From NCBI GenBank assembly GCA_037178975.1, contig JASJZH010000001.1, forward strand, positions 6,184,501 through 6,248,500: a stretch of 64,000 nucleotides of DNA, written 5' to 3'. This document shows, piece after piece, positions 48,004 to 56,200 of the stretch (the first letter of the stretch is position 1; each line of letters opens with the position of its first letter). A program made the position numbers and the translations under genes. Below the pieces are notes generated by a model. The model made no database searches, was not told the DNA's origin, and saw only the letters and a list, made by a program, of their open reading frames with translations. This stretch comes from Oscheius tipulae. Lineage: Eukaryota; Nematoda; Chromadorea; Rhabditida; Rhabditidae.

Positions 48004-49220
48004 TCACTCAAAATGTTCCAATTTGGCATCTACTTCCCTCTTCTTCATCTTTGATTCCAACCTTCTGATTTCTTCTTCTTTCGCAAAGCTATACCTCTTC
48101 AAGTTCTCGATCTCACTGTCCAGATCATCCATTCTTCTCTGATGAAGACGCTGAAAAGTTGTATTGTTGTAAAGCGGGACTTACTCGGAAAACGTTGACA
48201 TCCACACTGTCTAAGTGTTCTTTCTGCACAAACGATTCGATGGCGGACTCCTTTTCTTGGCGAAGAATGGTCAGTGTCTTCTCGGCTTTCATCAGCTGCT
48301 CACGAAAAAGTAGAATTCTTTCTATTGGATCGTCTGGCAAGACAGCCTCTTCTCTTTCGAGTGAACCAGAATTGGTCATCGTAGCAGCATCACTTGCACC
48401 TTTAGATTTCCTGATAGACTGATGCTTAAGTCCAATCAAAGTGCTGAAAATTCCAATGTATTTTGTAGACAGAAGGCTATACCCATGTTCAGCCTTGACA
48501 TGATCCTGCAAATCAGTATAAGGTCCCGGTCTCGTGGCTTGGTACAGACAAATCGGGCAGATTCTGGCTCCATCCACTGTCTCGGAATGTTCCAGGACAT
48601 GAGAGACGAACTTCTTTTGAGAGGAGCAGTTGGCAGCACAGATTGGACACGTGTATTCTGTTATCTTCCACAACTTTAAAGGAACTTTTGGGTCGTCTTC
48701 GTTTGGAATCTCTGGTCGTAATGTAGAGCAGTTTCTTTTCAGGACTCACCACTGTCCGGAACAGGTTCGATAGCCTGAACAATGTGCTTCTCACTGTGTC
48801 CTTCCGGAATCTTTCCAGCCAAATAACAACTCCAACAGAGATCCAGATCCTCGCATTGGAGGCATTTTAACCTCCTCTCGTTACTATTCAACGTCTGGCA
48901 GCCATCACAGATCACGCCTAAAGGTGCTGTAAGAGCACGGAAGATGGACACAAACCAGCATAGACTCCTCTTGTGTCCGGACCTTTGGACGAACACGCCT
49001 GATCGTTGTCTTCTTCTGTGTACCTTGGACGTTTGCTTCTCTTCCGGAGACTGTAAGGAAGTCTATCGTCGGTCTGATCTGGCTCATTTTCTGGCTCTTT
49101 CTTTCGACTAAACTGGCGCCTTCTCGGACTGATCTCTTCCGATTCGGGTTCCTCTCTCTTATATAGGCTAACATCTGGTTTGATATCTTCTGAATCCTCG
49201 ACTTCTTTCTTGATCTCCAT
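48004..49220 (-). CDS. KCMF1-like ZZ + Di19/C2H2 zinc-finger protein (putative E3 ligase)
   Basis: The ATG at 49220 begins MEIKKEVEDSEDIKPDVSLY, then a basic, disordered N-terminal extension (RLPYSLRKRSKRPRYTEED). A ZZ-type finger follows at ~48920-48770 (VICDGCQTLN, RLKCLQCEDLDLCWSCYL, GHSEKHIV). Two C2H2 fingers come next (YTCPICAANC...H, ARICPICLYQATRPG...H), then a long coiled coil (EAVLPDDPIERILLFREQLM) continuing into the last exon (LESKMKKREVDAKLEHFE), stop at 48004. ZZ followed by tandem C2H2/Di19 fingers is the arrangement of KCMF1, an E3 ubiquitin ligase partner of UBR4 in N-degron turnover. The N-terminal extension is absent from human KCMF1, so orthology is likely but not certain. 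It converges with the peptide transporter. Confidence 0.7.
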
Positions 49221-50339
49221 ATCGAAAACTTGAAGTTTTAAAAACCGATAATCTTTCTGGATACGAGATGAGAACCAAGAAAAAAGTTTCGTAGAAAAGG
49301 GAACGTTTGAAAGTTGGCGTCAACCCAAACAGACCCGCTTTGCGTCACCTTCGACTACAGTAGCCCAATAATATGGAACTAATTAGGGAAGGAGTGGGAT
49401 GAGCTAACTGTTCAGACATGAACTTGGTATGCGTAATCAGGTCCCGAGAAGTTAACCACCTAGGATTTCCTACCGCCATAAAGAACCTATCTGCCCTTGC
49501 AGATAAAAAATGTGTCAGGACACACGAGACAGAACATCGTTCAGCTGATGACAAGGGATGACCATCTTCTCGTACTATGTGAAGGGGAGATACCGTCGAG
49601 ACACAGCTGGGCTATATTTACGCCGCTGATCGCTGCCCTTTCGCCGTTGCACAGTCTCGTGGGCTCGCGTGCTATAAACTATTCGTCTTCGGTCTTCTTT
49701 CTCTCTCTCTTTTTTCTATCGATCCTGCAGCTACAGTTCTTGTTTTCTTTCGATTGAAGAGTTTGTAGTAATGACAATAGATTCTGAATACAGCCCTTCC
49801 CGTAGTCAGTACTTTTCTCATGACTTATAGCTGTGCCAAGACCCAATGAATTAAGTAGTATGAACATTGTGCAGATAACAGTTTGTGAAATCCAAGACAG
49901 CCTTTCCCGTCACAGGAGCCTCTTCCCGTCTGTTTAATGAGGAGAGGGAGGGGGAGCTGCCAGGGACGCAGAGTCCACAACCTCCCCGAATGTTGCCTCC
50001 AGCCGATGGACTCTCTCTCTCGTTTACACGCGCTCTACTACGAATTCCCGCCAGCCGAAAATAGATCTGAGCATTCAAATGGGTCTGTCTCTTTGGTTGC
50101 TTTCTTATAATTGAAATTTTGTGAATTCCCTTGGCTATTCTTCGTGATCGATAACAATTCTTCTATGTAATTCCGAACACATTTTCCTGCAAAAGAACCC
50201 GTTACTATTGACTTTTCCAGAGTGGCTCTGTTTATTTTCTCGCCAATCTGTGGATCTGCTTTTCTTCCGACTGTTGCCAGTAGTCAGCTTTCTTTTACTC
50301 TTCTCACACTTTCCATTTACCATCTTTCATTTTAGAAAA
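49221..50339. other. Divergent intergenic region
   Basis: It separates the starts of the KCMF1-like and SLC7 genes. At 50325-50335 a pyrimidine tract ends in cattttag, four bases before the SLC7 ATG; this looks like a spliced-leader or 5'-UTR acceptor. No supported exon. Confidence 0.4.
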
Positions 50340-52938
50340 ATGGCGGCAGGGGTTCGTCTCGAGCCGCGCATCTCACTCTTTTCGGGCTGTACTATCATCA
50401 TCGGCGTGATTGTTGGTTCTGGTATATTCGTCTCTCCGAAAGGTGTACTCCTTGCGTCGGGCTCGGCTGGTCTTTCGATCGTCGTATGGCTAATCTCCGG
50501 CATCTTCTCCATGATCGGAGCCTTGTGCTATGCCGAGTTGGGCACGGCAATCCCGAAATCCGGTGGTGATTACGCCTATATCTTGGAGGTGAGAGAGTGT
50601 TCCCACGTTCAGTAAAAATGATCTGGGTGTAATGATGACGGCACGCACGTGTCTCCTTCGAGATGTTTTTGGGGAATTGTAACAGCCGGGTAGATGAGCA
50701 CTGATGACTCTTTGATGGATCGATTGGGCTCATGGTCTTTAGCCAATCTTATACTCTTTTCAGGCCCACGGCAAGTTGTGTGGATTCCTGTTCCTCTGGA
50801 CCGTCTTGGTAATTGTCAACCCAACCTCCATAGCCGTAATCGCCCTCACATATGCTAACTACTCACTTAAACCGTTCTTTCCCGACTGTGATGTCCCTCC
50901 AACTGCCGTTAATCTTCTAGCTGCCTGTATAATCGCCTTCCTTACCTTTGTGAACTGCTATGATGTCCGAGCTGCCACTCGAGCCAATGACGCCTTTTCG
51001 GTAACAAAGGTACTTGCCCTGGTTTCGATCATCGGATGTGGTATTGTTTGGCTCGGCATGGGTACGAATCTCCCCCAATTTTGCCCAAAAATGAACTTTA
51101 GGACACACAGAGTACTTGGAACGACCAGACGTTTTTGAGGGGACACAGACCAGCTTCCCAGCCTTATCTCTGGCCTTCTACTCGGGAGTTTTCTCCTTTT
51201 CTGGATGGAGCTATCTCAACTTTGTTACCGAGGAGCTGAAGGACCCGTACAGGTTGGTCAGAAATCACAGTACATTACATTCTTTAATTGGGGTCATTGC
51301 AAGGCTCGTCTTCGTGGGTGGTGAGACAACAGAGAGTCTCAACAAACTGGTCTCGTCCATTTCATAGTATCCACACTTAAATGGCACAGCCGTATGCGAG
51401 CTGAATGTAGAACCAGTGGTGAAAGAACCTGCTCAAAAAGCACATCTCATGTTTTTCGCTATTTGTTCACCAGAGCGTTGAATACCTGACTCTAATCGAC
51501 TCAAGACTAATCGGAGGAAAATGTAGGGGGAGAGTAGATGGTCACACAGACAATGTGATGGGAGCAAGAAACTTTTCAGAAACCTCCCCCGTGCCATCTA
51601 CATTTCTCTGCCAACGGTTACCTTCATTTACGTTTTGGTCAACGTCGCCTACTTTGCTGTGCTTTCAGTCGACGAGATTCTAGATTCCAACGCTGTCGCT
51701 GTCACTTTCGCTGAAAAGGTTTTCCTATTCTCATCGTGTCAAATGGAAGTTTCAGATCATGGGCCCCTTCGCCCCGCTTATGCCTCTTTTCGTGGCAGCC
51801 AGCTGTGTCGGATCAGTGAACAGTCTTCTCTTTACCTGCTCTCGAATGTTCTTTTCTGGGGCAAGAGAAGGACAACTGCCCGAACTTCTCTCGATGATCA
51901 GTCTGAGGAATATGACCCCTGTTCCGTCTCTTCTCCTTCTCGGCGGTTCTTCTATTGCCATGCTGTTCTTCGGAAATGTCTACGTCCTGATCAACTATCT
52001 GGCCTTCGCAGAGTCCGTCATTTGTCTCGGCTCCGTCTCGGGACTCATCCGAATCAAGCTGAAGAATCCGGACATGAAGACACCCATCAAGGTTGGTTCC
52101 TTTCTTACAAAAGCAGAATACGAGTCATAGGAGATCCCATTGAAACAAAGAGTAATCTTGGTGCATGTGTCTCTTGCATATTGCGTAGATGAAAATTTTG
52201 TTTACAATATGCTTTGGTAGTTTTATGATACACGGACGACTTTGCCTAGTAGTTGCAGAATCTATTAAATTCTTAGTAATTAATTACTGTTCTGAATTCC
52301 AAAGCAATTGTTATAAACAGAATTCAGCTGCAAAACGCTCTAATTTAATGCAGTTTGCTTCGCCTACTGTAACCTACTGTATCTGAGAGAAGCTGAAATT
52401 GTCGTCCGTGTATCATAAAAGAACCTATGTCGTGACTGATAGGCCTAACTGCATCGGTACATAAGCTTCCCCGCTCAATGCAAGCTGTTTTTTTGCATCA
52501 AAAAGGAGGGTAAAGAACCCGGATTAACGGGAGTAACAGACACTGTTCTTCCTTCATAGAATACGAGACATCTTTTCAAGCCTAGTTAGCAGCGACTTGG
52601 TTTAAAAAGGATTTCAAAAGACAGATCTCTAGCTAACAATCACTTTTCAGGTGCCGATGGTCGTGCCTATCTTCTTCGTCATCGCATCCATCTTCCTCCT
52701 CGTGCTGCCATTCTTCACCGAACCCAGTGAGCTCTTCGTCGGTCTGGCTATCATCCTCTCCGGGGTGCCCGTCTACTTCTTGTTCATCTGGCGCCAACCG
52801 CCCAATTGGTTGCATCGCCCCTGGAGTGAGTCAGAATGGGCGGGACAACGATCCTTGAAAATTTCAGTTGCCTTCACTCGTTGGCTTCAAAAGCTGCTTA
52901 TATGTGTTCCAGAGAGCTCTCCCCACGAGGAGTCTTAG
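50340..52938 (+). CDS. L-type amino-acid transporter light chain (SLC7A5/8-like, AAT family)
   Basis: The ATG at 50340 starts [19 protein letters not shown]1 carries the unwound GSG motif ([18 protein letters not shown]). Exons at 50340-50588, ~50764-51061, ~51104-51253, ~51580-51718, ~51756-52092, ~52651-52826 and ~52868-52938 encode twelve helices. In the loop after TM3 the cysteine of [10 protein letters not shown] matches the position that forms the disulphide to the SLC3 heavy chain, so this is a heteromeric exchanger subunit. It would exchange large neutral amino acids at the plasma membrane. The last introns are long (327 and ~560 nt). AATAAA lies 70 nt after the stop. Confidence 0.88.
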
Positions 52939-53007
52939 CCAGTTTGTTACGAGAGACGGTGCCTTGATCCTCATCAGATACTCGCCTTAAAAATATTCCT
53001 TTTGCTC

Positions 53008-53013
53008 AATAAA
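53008..53013 (+). terminator. Poly(A) signal AATAAA of the SLC7 gene
   Basis: AATAAA 70 nt downstream of the SLC7 stop codon, before the glutamate receptor gene on the same strand. Confidence 0.55.
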
Positions 53014-53272
53014 GTGTTCCCTTTTTGAAGGACGTGTATGAGGAGACATCTTCAGAGTAATTACCATTGTTGCCGAGACTAATTAGCAGTTCTAGTTGTT
53101 AGCCAAAAAATGTTTCCGAGGGAAGTTTGAACCTTCACGTTCCAATGGTTTTCACTAGACAAGACTCAGTATCCATCTCTTTACTATCCTGATCCTTATC
53201 CTGTCTCTTTCAGCTCGAGCCGTAGCTTCTGTGGTCCTTGCGGCCCCCGGGCGCCAATTTCCGTCCTTGATT

Positions 53273-56200
53273 ATGTGCATTGTGTCCGCTCGACTCGTCC
53301 TTCTCCTGCTCTTCAGTCTCATCAACAAAGTGGCCAATGGTTTCAAAGTCGGTAAGGCGGCAAAACGACCCTCCCAATAGCAAATTGGATTAATGGCTGA
53401 AGTCCTTCCAAATTTTAGGAGCCATCTTGCGGGAAAAGGAGGACGCTCACATTGCAGCAGCACTACAATACGCGGCGGAATGGCTGAATCAGAGAGGGTC
53501 CTACGGTCACTTGGAGTACATCATCGAAAATATTGACGTGTTAGATCATTATGCGGCTCTACGGAAAGGTATCTTCGCATGATCAGTAGACAGCTGTTTC
53601 AGCCTGTTCGATGGTCGAAAAGGACGGAGTCGTGGCCATAATTGGCGGTAGTAATCCTCTCCTAAATGGCCAGCTGAATCGACTCCTCTGGGAACTGGAC
53701 GTCCCTTTGCTGACCTCAGTCGACAATTTCGGCGGAGACGGAAGTCATTTGGACTTCTTCCCTCGAGCTCAGCTTTTTGAGGCTGTTGTTGACCTTTTCC
53801 GGTGGGTCTCGCAAATGCTTCTTCTTGCATCTGGAGTTTTAGACACTGGAAATGGAACAGAATCATCATAGTCTACGAAGAAGATGCCAGTGAGTAATTC
53901 GTTGTAGAAAAACTGTTCTAGGGATTCGAAGACTTGAGCCACTTCTCGAGAGCGACGAGTACTCTTCTATTCGATTCTTGTTGGTCAAAGTTCAGGAGGG
54001 AAACTATCTCAGAGCAGCTAAGGAGGTTAGCTGGGAATCATATTGATCAACGACGGTGGTTTAGGTCAAAGAGCTCGAACAATGCCGTGTTGCAACCAAA
54101 AAGGACTGTTCAGAGTTCAGTCGAGTTCTACTGGACCTCAATCCAGAGCATACGTACAATTTTCTTCTGGCAGTGAGTTTCAATAGGTTTTGGGACAGAG
54201 TACTTGAAAGTAAGAGTAGAAACGTTCGAGAACAGTTGACTACCTAAAGTACCAGAGTTTTATTTGAACCTGTGTAAGCAACAGAGCACAACAACGAGCT
54301 GTTCGAAGAGTCCCATGCTCGTTTCCGCCTTCTGACATCTTCCACACGACTGTCCTCTCCTCTTCGTCTCCTCCAGACACTCGACATGGAGCAAATGAGC
54401 ACACGGGGCTACAGCAGTCGGCTGGAAAACGCTCAAAGGTCGCTCGCAGAGAGGACAAGGCTGCTGACTGTGCAGAAATCGGCGGTAGAGCAGGGTCTCG
54501 AAACTGACAGACTCCTCAGCTTTCTTCTTCGCTACTTTGTCCTCTGGCTGGAAGACCGTCTCGATTGGCAGCGAAATCCGCGTCTCGGGTAGATGGCGGT
54601 AGACGGATCGGGGGAGGACATCGAAGAGATCCGTCGACGGGATGTGTGCTGGTAGCGAGAACATCCCACGAGCCCTTCTGCGAAATTCTATTCCGGAATT
54701 CCATAGAGAAAACACATATTATCTTGCGAATTACAGAGAAGGAGCAATTAGATGTTATGTTAAAAAAATAATGTTTAGGGGCTTCAAATGGGACTGATTG
54801 ATTTGAAACATTGGTTTCTGTTGACCAACATGGAACTTTCCACAATGGACATGGAGCTCTTCCGGTTCAACCATGCCCGATTTGTCAGTCCCTATGCCGT
54901 CGACAGCAACTTCCTTGTGGAGAACAGAAACACCTTCAACTTTTCTCAGTTCAAGGTACGCTTCTGTTTTCCTCGATCTAACCAGACGATTTAGGAACAT
55001 GTGGCATTCAAGTGGAATGCCAAAACACGTCATTCTAGGAACTTGAGAATGTCCGAGGCGATCTTCACTTTTGACGCCATCTACACTCTAGCCAACGTCT
55101 ATTCGGATCTGGCTGCCAGTCAACAGATGGACGATGCTCCACAGACAGCCTGCAAGAAGCCTACCAGGCCGCAGAGACGCTTTCAACATGGGCGGACATT
55201 GATCGAAGCTCTGCAGAATAATGTAACTCTTTTTGCTCTCCATTCGATTGGATAAGTTTCAGAACAACCGAGGTCTTACGGGTGATCTTCGTCGTCTGAA
55301 TCCGGATCCAAAGGCCAGCAACTTTTCCATGAGGATCCATCTTCTGGGATATAGTGGCAAACTGGACGATGTAAGTAGATCTCTTCTAATTCGACATGGA
55401 GCTCTTCAGATCGGTTTCTGGGAGCCTGCGACCGATGTTCATGTCAATATGTCAGGAGACAGTCGAGCCCAGTTACAGCGAAATGTACAGGTGAGAGGTT
55501 TATCATTAGAACAGAATTAACACTCGGGACAGAACCAGTACGGCGTCTTCTGGCACTTTCCGCCCAATTTTGGACAGACTGTGTTACATTGCGACTCGCC
55601 GAGTGCGTCAACAATAGTTTCTCCTTTGAGGGAATCGCAGCGGTAGAGAGACACGGAAGAACATTTCTTTGAGCAGTTCTTGTTGCACGCGTCGGCAGTT
55701 CCGTAGTAAGAGGGCAGACTCTGGGCCAATGTAGTCAGAACACAGGCGAATAGGAGGAAGAGCGAGAACTTAACCATTTTTGTTGTCTCCTCCCCTTTTC
55801 CTGCATGCTTTCATATTACTGATAATCCGCTATCTCTAGACTCGTTTTTGTGCAGAATGCAACAACAAAAACAGCTCGAATTAGACTAGGAAGCTTACTT
55901 AAATGATATCTTTTCCCGTATATAATCTCGTCGATAACGGAACTCTCCACAACAATGTCCAAACTCATCGTCTTCTTCCTTCTTGCCTGCACACTCGGTG
56001 TTCTGGCTCAGGGTCCTCCGACCTACTACGACAGTCTTGCCAGCTGCAATCGTGCTTGCAGCCGTGGAAAGTGTCTTTCCGTTTCACTGTACAACTGCGA
56101 GCCGCGTTCCGGAAAGTCCATCGCCACTGCATTGACCAAGGACCAGTGCTCTGCTCTCTGTACCAGAAACGTTGGAAGGTGTACTGAGGACAAGTACTGG

